Below, one piece after another: positions 1 through 8,263 of a stretch of 64,000 bases of DNA. The notes below the pieces were generated by a model. It did not search any database. It worked only from the letters and a program-made list of their open reading frames with translations, and was not told the origin of the DNA. This DNA is from Robiginitomaculum sp. (GTDB lineage Bacteria > Pseudomonadota > Alphaproteobacteria > Caulobacterales > Maricaulaceae): the NCBI GenBank assembly GCA_021776615.1, contig JAJFFO010000006.1:1-64000 (forward strand), in the 5' to 3' direction. Every line of letters begins with the position of its first letter. Within the stretch, counting starts at the first letter, position 1. The position numbers and the translations under genes are program-made.

Positions 1-330
<330 letters not shown>

Positions 331-534
331 TACAATGTTTGTGAGCGGCGAACGTATCGTCCGCACATCATTTCAAGCACCCGAACATCATCAAAATACT
401 AACCTTCCTCGCGGGATAGGTTGGTAGTCGGTAAAACCGACAACGACGGATATTATAACTTCCCCTCATCCTGAGCTTGTCGAAGGATGAAGCGGAAATA
501 AAAAATGTGTTCACTCATTCAATTCAACCTTGCC
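331..534 (+). other. 23S-5S internal transcribed spacer
   Basis: About 200 bases between 23S and 5S with no tRNA. It contains a small perfect hairpin GTCGGT-AAA-ACCGAC at 427-441 and a palindromic repeat at 464-490. Its last 16 bases before the 5S gene form one arm of the 5S-flanking inverted repeat. Confidence 0.8.
464..490. repeat. Palindromic intergenic repeat in rRNA spacer
   Basis: CCTCATCCT at 464-472 and AGGATGA at 484-490 are the arms of an imperfect palindrome around GAGCTTGTCGA. Sequences of this form are dispersed intergenic repeats in many proteobacterial genomes. Here the copy sits inside the transcribed spacer of the rRNA operon. Confidence 0.6.
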
Positions 535-673
535 GACCTGGTAGCTATGGCAGGGGGTCCCCACCCGATCCCATCTCGAACTCGGAAGTTAAGCCCCTTT
601 GCGCCGATGGTACTTTGTCTTAAGGCACGGGAGAGTAGGTCGCCGCCAGGTCTGCACGGTTGAATTGAATGAG
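514..673 (+). repeat. Perfect 16-bp inverted repeat enclosing 5S rRNA
   Basis: CTCATTCAATTCAACC at 514-529 is exactly complementary to GGTTGAATTGAATGAG at 658-673. In the transcript the two arms would form a stem that closes the 5S precursor, the usual layout of an RNase processing stalk. The role is inferred; the complementarity is seen directly. Confidence 0.85.
535..652 (+). rRNA. rrf: 5S ribosomal RNA
   Basis: The terminal helix GACCTGG (535-541) pairs with CCAGGTC (646-652). The conserved CCCGATCCCATCTCGAACTC loop region and the GGGAGAGTAGGTCGCCGCC 3' part are present in the usual order and spacing. Mature ends may extend two or three bases further on each side. No tRNA-fMet gene follows, unlike many alphaproteobacterial rRNA operons. 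Confidence 0.97.
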
Positions 674-696
674 AAAACCTCCTTTACATTATCTTT

Positions 697-732
697 AAAA
701 CGCCCCGTGGCTTCCGCCGCGGGGCGTTTTTT
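697..732 (+). terminator. Rho-independent terminator of the rRNA operon
   Basis: CGCCCCG at 701-707 pairs with CGGGGCG at 720-726. The stem is preceded by AAAA and followed by TTTTTT at 727-732, so A/T pairs can extend it. It lies 45 bases after 5S and ends the rRNA transcript. Confidence 0.93.
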
Positions 733-762
733 ATGTCTGAGGTATAGTTAGCCTTAGTTTTA

Positions 763-790
763 GGGTCCTCGGACGTGATCCGGGGCCCAT
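763..790. repeat. Degenerate palindromic intergenic repeat
   Basis: The sequence GGTCCTCGGACGTGATCCGG followed by GGCCCAT resembles the repeat GTCATCCTCCG-ACTTGAC-CGGAGGATCCAT found at 2081-2107 in this window, with several mismatches. It looks like a decayed copy. Confidence 0.4.
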
Positions 791-825
791 GTTAAAGCGG
801 CTCAAAGGGCAATAGCGTCTCGCAC

Positions 826-1233
826 TTAGCCGAGCATACGCTCTGGTGCTGGCAAATCCGGGTCCAGCACGGTGCAATCCATTTTACTGCCGGCAAAAAC
901 ATTAATCTGGGGTTTGACCTGCTCTTGCTCATTAATACTGCCAGCCCGCAGAGAGATCATTTCAGGGCGGAATACACTGGTGCCAAACACTTGCGAGCCG
1001 CATTTGGGGCAAAAATGTTTGCTCAGCGTATTGCCGCTATCTACGCTGTGTGAATAGCTCTAGACCGCGCCTGAAACCTCCACATCTGATTTTTACATAA
1101 ACAGCAAGATTGCAAAGGCGGAGCCCGTCGATTGTCGGCAATCTGTGCAATGGCAATTGGCTTGAAATGCAATTTCTCCATCGGCGCCAAAGGTAAAGTC
1201 ACCGCAAAGGCATTGTCCGGTCAGTTTAGGCAT
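826..1233 (-). pseudogene. GFA-domain (CENP-V/GFA) protein, disrupted by two stops
   Basis: Read from the ATG at 1233 to the TAA at 826, one uninterrupted frame of 136 codons encodes a GFA-type zinc protein. It starts MPKLTGQCLCGDFTFGADGE, has the zinc ligands CxC near residue 9, CHCTDC near residue 27 and CPKC in the second half, and ends at PERMLG. Codon 47 is TAA (1093-1095) and codon 58 is TAG (1060-1062), both in the stretch between the two zinc-binding halves. There is no frameshift. Related intact proteins of this length bind glutathione adducts or are uncharacterised. The gene is flanked by repeat remnants, which fits a decaying region. A sequencing error would have to occur twice to explain it. 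Confidence 0.85.
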
Positions 1234-1303
1234 GGGTTTTCTCCGATAATTATACTCCACCATAAATGGGATGGGTGATTGGCGTCAAATGTCATTTTTC
1301 TTT

Positions 1304-1320
1304 TGGTGGATGTAATTATT
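1304..1320. repeat. 17-base dispersed repeat, copy 1
   Basis: TGGTGGATGTAATTATT occurs here and identically at 32823-32839. A diverged inverted copy (ATAATTATACTCCACCAT) lies at about 1247-1264, so 1247-1320 looks like a short element with imperfect terminal inverted repeats. Confidence 0.5.
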
Positions 1321-1393
1321 TCGAACTGGCAGGAGGCCTAATCTGAAACGACGTATGATACCTGCACAGTGTCATCCCGGGCTAGTTCCGCGA

Positions 1394-1777
1394 TCACCCC
1401 TTTGGTGAATAACATACGGCCTGTAGTTTATTGCCATCAGGGTCGCGCACATACGCACCATAATAATTGGGGTGATAGTGCGGGCGCAAACCCGGTTTGC
1501 CTTCGCAAGTGCCGCCATTTTTCAGCGCCGCCGCATGGAATGTGTCAACCATAGCCCTGGTTTTTGCAAGAAATGCCACATGTTGGCCATTTCCATGACT
1601 AGCAGGCTTGCCATCATAGGCTGGGCCAATAAATATTTTCGGCCCCATAAGATCGCCATAAGCAATACCTTCGTCAGATTGATCGAACACAGGAAGGCCA
1701 AGCACTGCTGCAATGGCTGCCCAAAATGGTTGCGCTCGCGCCCAATCATTGGTCCCCAAAGTGATGTGACTAAACAT
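1394..1777 (-). CDS. VOC family (glyoxalase/bleomycin-resistance-like) protein
   Basis: A 127-residue single-domain protein with the vicinal-oxygen-chelate fold: FSHITLG at the N-terminus gives the usual first metal-ligand histidine, and YVRDPDGNKLQAVCY near the C-terminus is the closing strand. In many relatives the position after GNK-hydrophobic is glutamate; here it is glutamine, so metal binding may differ. An AGGAG lies 9 bases before the ATG. It stands alone between a pseudogene and a repeat-rich intergenic stretch. The substrate cannot be told from sequence. Confidence 0.85.
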   Translation of the reverse strand: MFSHITLGTNDWARAQPFWAAIAAVLGLPVFDQSDEGIAYGDLMGPKIFIGPAYDGKPASHGNGQHVAFLAKTRAMVDTFHAAALKNGGTCEGKPGLRPHYHPNYYGAYVRDPDGNKLQAVCYSPKG

Positions 1778-2203
1778 GTGGTGTAACTCCTGTGGGATGA
1801 TGACAGATGACCCTATTAAAGAGCAAATCTCATTCTCACTCCAGTTAATTCATCCATTGCGCAGCCCATCTCCCGTTTCCTTTGACTATGGACCACGGGC
1901 TAAACTTGTACCCGCGCAGGCTGGTATCCGGGGTGACACGACTTTTATATATCGGACCTGAAACTGCAACAGCCGTCACCCCGGCGAAGGCCGGGGCCCA
2001 TCTTTATGCCATGCTATGGATGCCGGCCTACGCCGGTATGACGCGTATATAGCCCCCGTCCTCCCTCGACCACTATACGTCATCCTCCGACTTGACCGGA
2101 GGATCCATCAGGGCGACCAGATATTGTTGCACGACACTATAGACCCTCCGGTCAAGCGGAAGGGGGCGACAAAGAAAACGGGGAACGCCCCCTTTGCCGA
2201 CGC
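1778..2203. repeat. Intergenic region with palindromic repeats
   Basis: No gene seen in these 426 bases. Four hairpin repeats are visible: CCCCGGC-GAAG-GCCGGGG at 1979-1996; CCGGC-CTAC-GCCGG at 2023-2036, identical in core to 32504-32517; ATCCTCCG-ACTTGAC-CGGAGGAT at 2082-2104; and a similar sequence in the opposite orientation at 2143-2166. A weaker copy of the first type spans about 1907-1936. These are dispersed, non-coding repeats of the kind common in alphaproteobacterial intergenic DNA. Confidence 0.75.
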
Positions 2204-4003
2204 TTAATTTCCGGCGGCACCAGAATTGGGGCTGCGCGTATCGGCGGCGCCATAAAAATAGCCATCTTTAAACATGATGGCATTGGCGCGGCCGAGCACT
2301 GAGCGCTTACTATTGCCGTCCTCATCCTTGCGCAGTTTAAATCCGCGTTGTTCCAACAGTGCCAAGGTGTCGCCAGATATTCCCGGCTCGACCACCACCA
2401 CATCGGGCAACCATTGGTGGTGCATACGCGGGGCGGACACAGCCTCCATGGCGTTCATGTCAAAATCGACCACATTCAAAATGTTCTGCAACACCACCGT
2501 AATAATGGTGCTTCCACCGGGGCTGCCGGTGACAAAATATGGCTTGTCGTGCTTTTTCATTATCAGAGGCGTCATTGATGATAGGGGGCGTTTGCCGGGG
2601 GCAATTTCATTGGCCTCGCCGCCAATAAGGCCATAGCCATTTGGCGACCCAGGCTTGGCGGAAAAATCGTCCATCTCATTATTGAGCAAAAAGCCAGCCC
2701 CATCGATGGTATAGCCGCCGCCAAAGCTGAAATTCAGGGTTGTTGTGACGCTTACCGCATTGCCCCATTTATCCATCACCGAATAATGGGTGGTCTGATC
2801 GCTTTCATATGGCAATTCGGTGGCGGGCAGAATATCTGCTGAATCGCTGGCGTGTTCCAAATCGATGTCATCGCGCAAAGCGGCGGCATATTCTATGTCG
2901 GTCAGCCCGGCCACCGGCACGTCGAAAAAATCAGGGTCGCCCAGATATTTAGAGCGGTCCGCATAGGCGCGGCGCATGGCCTCGGCCAACACATGGATAT
3001 AGTCGGCGGTGTTATGGCCCTTGGCGCGCAAATCATAGCCTTCGAGAATGTTCAACATTTGCACCACATGAACCCCGCCAGAGGAGGGCGGCGGCATGGA
3101 GAATATTTCGTGGTCGCGATAAATCCCGCGCACCGCTTGGCGTTCAACGGATTTATAATTGCGCAAATCCTCATGGGTGATCAGGCCACCACCGCGTTGC
3201 ATTTCGGCCACCAAAAGGTCAGCGGTTTCTCCGGCATAAAACCCCGCCGCGCCATCTTTCGATATACGCCGCAGGGTGCGTGCCAAATCTTTTTGGCGAA
3301 GAGTTTCGCCCTGCTCATAGGGCGTGCCGTCTGGCTTGAAGAAATAACCTAACGTCGATGGGTCAATGCTGAGGGATTTGCGCGAGCTTTTAAAAGATTG
3401 CGCCATACCATAGGAAATCGTCACGCCCTGTTCTGCCAATTTTATTGCCGGGGCGATGACCTGTTGGCGACGCATGGTGCCATGGGCTTTTAGCGCCTCC
3501 AACAGACCCATAACCGACCCCGGCACGCCAGCAGAAAGGCGCGAGTATTGCGCCAGAGCATTATCCACATTGCCATCCGCGCCCAAAAACATATCGCGGT
3601 TTGCGCCAGAGGGGGCCATTTCGCGAAAATCAATGGCGATGACGTCCTCGCTATCGGCCAAGGCCACCAGCATAAAGCCGCCGCCGCCTAGATTGCCGGC
3701 CTGCGGGTGAGTGACCGCCAAGGCAAACCCGGTAGCCACAGCGGCGTCGACCGCATTGCCGCCCGCAGCCAAAATATCGCGCCCGACTTTGGCGGCGATG
3801 GCGTCTTGCGCCGCCACCATGCCGTCTTGTGCCACGACCGGATGCACCAAAGCGCTTTCATAACCGGCGAAGGCGTGGGAACCGGTGGCATCTGCCACGC
3901 TTTGATCGGCCGATTGGGCTAAAGCCAGCGGCGCAAAGCCAAGGGCGAAAATGCACACGCTAAGGGCGGTCATGCGGGCGCGTGTAATTATATAATGGCT
4001 CAT
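2204..4003 (-). CDS. ggt: Gamma-glutamyltransferase
   Basis: A 599-residue periplasmic enzyme that cleaves the gamma-glutamyl bond of glutathione and transfers the glutamyl group. A signal peptide occupies residues 1 to about 29 (cleavage likely after LALA). The large-subunit region carries GGNAVDAAVA and the NLGGGGFM motif. The autoprocessing site is at Q403/T404 in TTHYSVMD, making T404 the nucleophile by family analogy. GKRPLSSMTP and GSPGGSTI further on match the gamma-glutamyl pocket. Length is normal for the family. An AAGG lies 9 bases before the ATG. It is a single transcription unit on the minus strand. Confidence 0.96.
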   Translation of the reverse strand: MSHYIITRARMTALSVCIFALGFAPLALAQSADQSVADATGSHAFAGYESALVHPVVAQDGMVAAQDAIAAKVGRDILAAGGNAVDAAVATGFALAVTHPQAGNLGGGGFMLVALADSEDVIAIDFREMAPSGANRDMFLGADGNVDNALAQYSRLSAGVPGSVMGLLEALKAHGTMRRQQVIAPAIKLAEQGVTISYGMAQSFKSSRKSLSIDPSTLGYFFKPDGTPYEQGETLRQKDLARTLRRISKDGAAGFYAGETADLLVAEMQRGGGLITHEDLRNYKSVERQAVRGIYRDHEIFSMPPPSSGGVHVVQMLNILEGYDLRAKGHNTADYIHVLAEAMRRAYADRSKYLGDPDFFDVPVAGLTDIEYAAALRDDIDLEHASDSADILPATELPYESDQTTHYSVMDKWGNAVSVTTTLNFSFGGGYTIDGAGFLLNNEMDDFSAKPGSPNGYGLIGGEANEIAPGKRPLSSMTPLIMKKHDKPYFVTGSPGGSTIITVVLQNILNVVDFDMNAMEAVSAPRMHHQWLPDVVVVEPGISGDTLALLEQRGFKLRKDEDGNSKRSVLGRANAIMFKDGYFYGAADTRSPNSGAAGN

Positions 4004-4410
4004 GGGATATGCCTTTTGTTAAAACTCCAAAGGAGTGTATCCGGCACCGCTCGGGCCGTCACCCTGCTCCAAACCGTCACCCAAAAACTCATTCGGTACG
4101 TGATAGCCCGGCGACGGGTTGATGATGTCTCACCTCCTCCCCGATTTCGATTTGATTATGGATAAATTATGGAACCTTTTAGGTTCCTATGGCTGTTTGC
4201 GTAAATGTCGTCGTCAGCGCGGCATTGCAGCGCAGGTGCGAGGTGGTTTTTTGAATATTTTGGAAAAACCGGCCAATTTCCCCCAATGGGGGACCATTAT
4301 GGTTAATTTCTCGCTTGCCTTGCACGCCAAATTGGTAAAGGCTCCCCTTTGACGCTTTTACAAAAACAATATTTCGCGTCATCGGGGTAGAGAAACTGGG
4401 GAGGTTTTAT
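4004..4410. other. Divergent intergenic region, no gene recognised
   Basis: 407 bases between ggt and the next gene on the opposite strand. It contains a perfect 7-bp hairpin GGAACCT-TTT-AGGTTCC at 4171-4187 and CCCCC-AAT-GGGGG at 4280-4292. Neither is followed by a T run. Promoters for both flanking genes should be here, but no confident -35/-10 pair is visible. A 77-codon open frame at 4119-4352 has no credible protein features. Confidence 0.5.
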
Positions 4411-4719
4411 ATGTCTACTGCTAAAATCGTTTGGATTGTTGGTGTACTTGCAGCGATCGTTTTTGCCTTCGTGTCTTTTGAGATGGCAGGATTAGTAATT
4501 GCCATTCTTGGTCTTGCTGGCGGCTTCTTTGTTGACAAAGATCACCGGCTCGGCCTGTTGGCTGCCGCTATCTTTTTGGCCGGCGGCGCAGGTGCGCTGA
4601 ACGCCATTCCAACGGCGGGACCGATACTTACTGATATTCTTACAAGCTATAGCGGTCTGTTGGCTGCGGCTTCGGTGATGGCCATTGCCCGCACCACCTT
4701 TGATCGCCTGAAACCTTAA
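4411..4719 (+). CDS. Small integral membrane protein, function unknown
   Basis: A 102-residue protein with about three or four hydrophobic helices: residues 7-24, 27-42, 48-66 and 72-92. Only short charged patches (VDKDHRLG and the C-terminal TTFDRLKP) are polar. The start is well supported by GGGGAGG six bases upstream, and the gene is closed by a strong terminator, so it is a monocistronic expressed gene. I do not recognise the family. Its composition resembles small inner-membrane proteins of unknown role. Confidence 0.75.
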   Translation: MSTAKIVWIVGVLAAIVFAFVSFEMAGLVIAILGLAGGFFVDKDHRLGLLAAAIFLAGGAGALNAIPTAGPILTDILTSYSGLLAAASVMAIARTTFDRLKP

Positions 4720-4760
4720 AGGCGCAAGCGCCTTCTGGCGCACATGTGTAATCACTGAAA

Positions 4761-4789
4761 CGCGGGTGCCTTTGGGTGCCCGCGTTTTT
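4761..4789 (+). terminator. Rho-independent terminator
   Basis: CGCGGGTGCC at 4761-4770 pairs with GGTGCCCGCG at 4775-4784 (two wobble pairs) around a TTTG loop, followed by TTTTT at 4785-4789. It follows the small membrane protein gene by about 40 bases and faces the 3' end of gabD. Confidence 0.85.
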
Positions 4790-4809
4790 GTATCGCGCTT
4801 TACGCCCGC

Positions 4810-6267
4810 CTATAAACCGCCAAGGCAGACGTTTTTAATTTCGACAAATTCGTCAATGCCGTATTTCGAGCCTTCGCGGCCAATGCCGGATTGCTTGACC
4901 CCGCCAAACGGCGCGACCTCATTGGTGAACAGGCCGGTATTGACCGCCACCATGCCGGTTTCCAGCCCTTCGGTAACCCGCCATACCCGACCAATATCGC
5001 GAGCATAGAAATATGCCGCCAGACCAAAGGGCGTGTCATTGGCCATAGCGATGGCTTCTTCTTCTGTGTCGAATTTGCGTAGCGCTGAAACCGGGCCGAA
5101 AATCTCGGTATTGGCAATCGCCATATCCGGGGTGATGTCGGTCAACACGGTGGGGGTGAAAAACAAATCACCTTCCTCATGTTTAGCCCCGCCGGTCAGC
5201 ACCGTCGCACCTTTGGTGCGGGCCTCGCCGACCAGTTTCTCAACCTTGTGCATGGCCGCGGTATTAATCAGCGGGCCGATCTGCACCTTGTCGACGTCGC
5301 CGCGCCCGACGCGCAATTGTGCTGAACGTTCCGCCAGCTTTTTGGCAAATTCATCATAGACCCCGGCTTGCACCAAAATGCGATTGGCGCAGACGCAGGT
5401 CTGTCCGGCATTGCGGTATTTGCTGTCGATGGCACCCTGAACCGCGGCATCGAGATCGGCATCGTCAAACACCAAAAACGGCGCATTGCCGCCAAGCTCC
5501 AACGCCACTTTGGTGATGTTTTGCGCGGCCTGTCCCATAAGTATTTTGCCCACAGCGGTTGACCCGGTGAAGGAAATTTTGCGCACCCGTTGGTCACTGG
5601 TCAATGTTTGGCCGACCGGGGCCGGATTGCTGGTCGGTACGATGTTAAACACGCCACGTGGTATGCCCGCTTCTTGCGCCAGCACCGCCAACGCCAGAGC
5701 GCTAAAAGGCGTGTCTTCGGCGGGCTTGACCACCGCGGTGCAGCCCGCCGCCAAGGCCGGGGCAACTTTGCGGGTGATCATTGCCGAGGGAAAGTTCCAC
5801 GGGGTTATCGCGCCGACCACGCCAATGGGCTGTTTGAGTACGACAATGCGTCGGTCGATCGCGGTGGTTGGAATAACGTCGCCATAAACCCTTTTGGCTT
5901 CCTCAGCGAACCATTCGACAAAGCTGGCACCGTATAAAACTTCGCCGCGCGCCTCGGACAATGGTTTGCCCTGTTCGGCGGTCAGCAGCGCCGCCAAGGC
6001 GTCAGCATTTTGCACGATCAGCTCAAACCAGCGCCGCAAAATACGCGACCGATCCCCGGCCGTGCGTTTCGCCCATGCCGGAAAAGCTTTGTGGGCAGCA
6101 TCAATGGCCTGCGTGGTTTCACTGGCGCCGCAATCCGCAACTTCACCCAAAAAGGTGCCATCGGCGGGGTTATATACGCAGAAGCTTTTGCCGGAAGCGG
6201 CGTCCGCCCATTGGCCATCAATAAAGGACTGGCTACGCAAAAACTGCGGATCAAAGCTGGCGCTCAT
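4810..6267 (-). CDS. gabD: NAD(P)-dependent succinate-semialdehyde dehydrogenase
   Basis: A 485-residue aldehyde dehydrogenase. It oxidises succinate semialdehyde to succinate, typically in the GABA shunt. The motif PWNFPSAMITRKVAPALAAG is near residue 156, the catalytic-base glutamate E257 is in LELGGN, and the nucleophile C291 is in NAGQTCVCANR, the exact form usual in GabD. The C-terminal GVKQSGIGREGSKYGIDEF is also typical. The ATG overlaps the stop of the upstream phosphoribosyltransferase gene by one base (TAATG), so the two are translationally coupled. No GABA aminotransferase gene is nearby. Confidence 0.93.
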   Translation of the reverse strand: MSASFDPQFLRSQSFIDGQWADAASGKSFCVYNPADGTFLGEVADCGASETTQAIDAAHKAFPAWAKRTAGDRSRILRRWFELIVQNADALAALLTAEQGKPLSEARGEVLYGASFVEWFAEEAKRVYGDVIPTTAIDRRIVVLKQPIGVVGAITPWNFPSAMITRKVAPALAAGCTAVVKPAEDTPFSALALAVLAQEAGIPRGVFNIVPTSNPAPVGQTLTSDQRVRKISFTGSTAVGKILMGQAAQNITKVALELGGNAPFLVFDDADLDAAVQGAIDSKYRNAGQTCVCANRILVQAGVYDEFAKKLAERSAQLRVGRGDVDKVQIGPLINTAAMHKVEKLVGEARTKGATVLTGGAKHEEGDLFFTPTVLTDITPDMAIANTEIFGPVSALRKFDTEEEAIAMANDTPFGLAAYFYARDIGRVWRVTEGLETGMVAVNTGLFTNEVAPFGGVKQSGIGREGSKYGIDEFVEIKNVCLGGL

Positions 6268-6851
6268 TATGACTTTCCTTCGCTGACCAGACGGTGCATG
6301 TCGATCAGGGATTCAGGGATTTGTTTATTGGCGCGCACTTCTTCTTCGCTCAGGCCGTCCAATTCGTGGGGGAAGACCAGCCAGGTTTCGGTTTCGTGCA
6401 CATAATAGTCGGGTATGCGGTCCGTCTTGTTTTTACCGGGTTTGTAATACACCGTGCCGGTGCGCAAATCAGCCGGCATATTGCGTCGGCATTGGCGTTG
6501 CAATTCAGCAATAATGGCTTGGATTGAGCGGCCAGAATCAAACACATCATCAAGAATGAGAAGACTGTCCTCCGCATTCACATTTTCGATCAGATAATGC
6601 AGCCCATGCACACGCACATTGTCGTCTTGCTGGTCAATGCCATGATAAGACGAGGTGCGGATGGAGATGTGATCAGACGAGACGCCGCAAAAATCCAGCG
6701 CTTCCTGAACCGCAATCCCTACCGGGGTGCCCCCGCGCCATACACCAACAATATAGTCAGGGCGAAAACCGCTCAGCACAATTTTCTCGGCCAGAATATA
6801 GGAATCGCGCAACAATTCCTGCGCGTCTATGAATTGCTTTTCGATGGTCAT
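6267..6851 (-). CDS. Phosphoribosyltransferase family protein (Hpt-like)
   Basis: A 194-residue cytosolic enzyme of the type I PRTase fold. The PRPP-binding loop is LLILDDVFDSGRS in the middle of the protein, and YIVGVWRGGTPVGI near residue 33 is the conserved N-terminal strand and loop. This form is usually annotated as hypoxanthine or xanthine phosphoribosyltransferase, but the base specificity is not visible. I place the start at the ATG at 6851 because GGGGA lies just upstream; an upstream in-frame start at 6917 has no ribosome site. It forms a pair with gabD through TAATG. Confidence 0.85.
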   Translation of the reverse strand: MTIEKQFIDAQELLRDSYILAEKIVLSGFRPDYIVGVWRGGTPVGIAVQEALDFCGVSSDHISIRTSSYHGIDQQDDNVRVHGLHYLIENVNAEDSLLILDDVFDSGRSIQAIIAELQRQCRRNMPADLRTGTVYYKPGKNKTDRIPDYYVHETETWLVFPHELDGLSEEEVRANKQIPESLIDMHRLVSEGKS

Positions 6852-6990
6852 CAATTTTCCCCAAATGCTCAAATGGTGCCTTTTAGTCGGGATAATCCAG
6901 CCACCGCCAAAAGTCACCCATATTTAACCGATCAAAGCACTGGTCAAACCACAATTTTATTGATAAACGATATGTTGGAGGGACGTCACC

Positions 6991-8247
6991 ATGGAATCAC
7001 AGACCGCTACAATCGCAACACCCGGCACGGCCGGGCCGGTAAAGGCCAATGCGAGGATTGAGAATCTCGATGTTTTGCGCGGCATTGCCATTATGGGCAT
7101 TTTGCTGATCAATATTTGGGTGTTCGCTATGCCCGAAGCCGTGTTGTCGAAACCCGACGCCTTTGGACCGCTGGAGGGGGCTAATGCCGATGCCTGGCGC
7201 TTTGTTGCCGTGTTTGGCCAGCTAAAATTCATTACCCTGTTTTCCATGCTGTTTGGCGCGGGCATTGTGTTGATGGCTGGTGACGCCAGAGAAAAAAGCG
7301 CTGACGCGCGGCACAAAAGGCGGATGTTGTGGCTAATGTTGTTTGGCTTCATCCACATGTTCTTCATCTGGTTTGGCGATATTTTGCTGGTTTATGCCCT
7401 ATGCGGGCTTATTGCAGCGCGCTGGCGCGGTATGAAACCGGGCAAATTGATATGGGTTGGCCTATTGCTGATATTGGTTTCAACCATATTTATGGTGGCT
7501 TTGCCCTACGGCCTTAATTTTGCACCGGCCGAAATGCTGGCGGACATTAAGCAGCAAATGGCGGATCAACAAACCGAAGGTGTTGAACGGGCCATGGCGG
7601 TTTATAATGGCGGCTATGTGGAACAGACCATTCACCGTTTCAAAACCATGCCGATTTTCTTCCTTGCTGAATTTATCTTCTTTGCGCCGCGTACCATTGG
7701 CCTGATGTTTATCGGCATGGCGTTTTTGAAAACCGGCGTGTTGCAGGGCAAAAAACCAATATGGATCTATCTGTTGATGATTGCCGCAGCTGCTGGCGCG
7801 CTCTATCTGATCAATATGCGGGCCGTGCACGATCTTGGCACTGGTTTCGCTTTTCCTGACTTTATGGCCAATTCTCAGGGCCCTAATGTTATCGGCAGCC
7901 TGTTTGTGTCTATGGGTTATATGGCGTTGGTGGTGCTAATCGGGAAAATCGGGTTTTTGCGCATTGTGCGTTATCCGTTCGCCGCGGCGGGGCGTATGGC
8001 GTTCAGCAATTATATCGCCCAGTCCCTGATCGCCACTTATCTTTTCTATGGCTGGGGCCTTGGCTGGTTTGGCGATGTGGATCAGGCCGCGCAATTGCAA
8101 ATTGTCTGGAAGATTTGGGTTGGCTTGCTAATTTTCTCGGTGCTGTGGTTGCAAGTCTTCCGCTTTGGGCCGCTGGAGTGGGTATGGCGATCGCTGACCT
8201 ATGGCAAAGCCACGCCCTTGCTCAAAGCGCGCAAGAAAGCCGCTTAA
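6991..8247 (+). CDS. DUF418 domain membrane protein (YeiB-like)
   Basis: A 418-residue polytopic inner-membrane protein. The N-terminal RIENLDVLRGIAIMGILLIN matches the acyltransferase-3-like start of this family. FFAPRTIGLMFIGMAFLK lies in the middle. The C-terminal DUF418 part contains AGRMAFSNYIAQSL and ends RFGPLEWVWRSLTYGK, both conserved in the family. GGAGGG lies 9 bases before the ATG. The role is unknown; related proteins are often near stress or envelope genes. Divergent from the phosphoribosyltransferase pair and convergent with the cytochrome gene. Confidence 0.9.
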   Translation: MESQTATIATPGTAGPVKANARIENLDVLRGIAIMGILLINIWVFAMPEAVLSKPDAFGPLEGANADAWRFVAVFGQLKFITLFSMLFGAGIVLMAGDAREKSADARHKRRMLWLMLFGFIHMFFIWFGDILLVYALCGLIAARWRGMKPGKLIWVGLLLILVSTIFMVALPYGLNFAPAEMLADIKQQMADQQTEGVERAMAVYNGGYVEQTIHRFKTMPIFFLAEFIFFAPRTIGLMFIGMAFLKTGVLQGKKPIWIYLLMIAAAAGALYLINMRAVHDLGTGFAFPDFMANSQGPNVIGSLFVSMGYMALVVLIGKIGFLRIVRYPFAAAGRMAFSNYIAQSLIATYLFYGWGLGWFGDVDQAAQLQIVWKIWVGLLIFSVLWLQVFRFGPLEWVWRSLTYGKATPLLKARKKAA

Positions 8248-8263
8248 GCGGGACCTTAGCGGC
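8239..8263. other. Hairpin spanning two convergent stop codons
   Basis: GCCGCTTAAG (8239-8248) can pair with CTTAGCGGC (8255-8263) with one bulged T. The left arm holds the DUF418 stop and the right arm the cytochrome stop. There is no T run, so it is not a standard terminator, but it may protect or limit both 3' ends. Confidence 0.4.

Noticed and set aside
872-1057. Plus-strand 61-codon frame over the GFA pseudogene
   Set aside because: It is antisense to a clear, if broken, coding frame and has no features of its own.
4119-4352. 77-codon open frame upstream of the small membrane protein
   Set aside because: No ribosome site, no recognisable protein pattern, and it lies in a divergent promoter region with hairpins.
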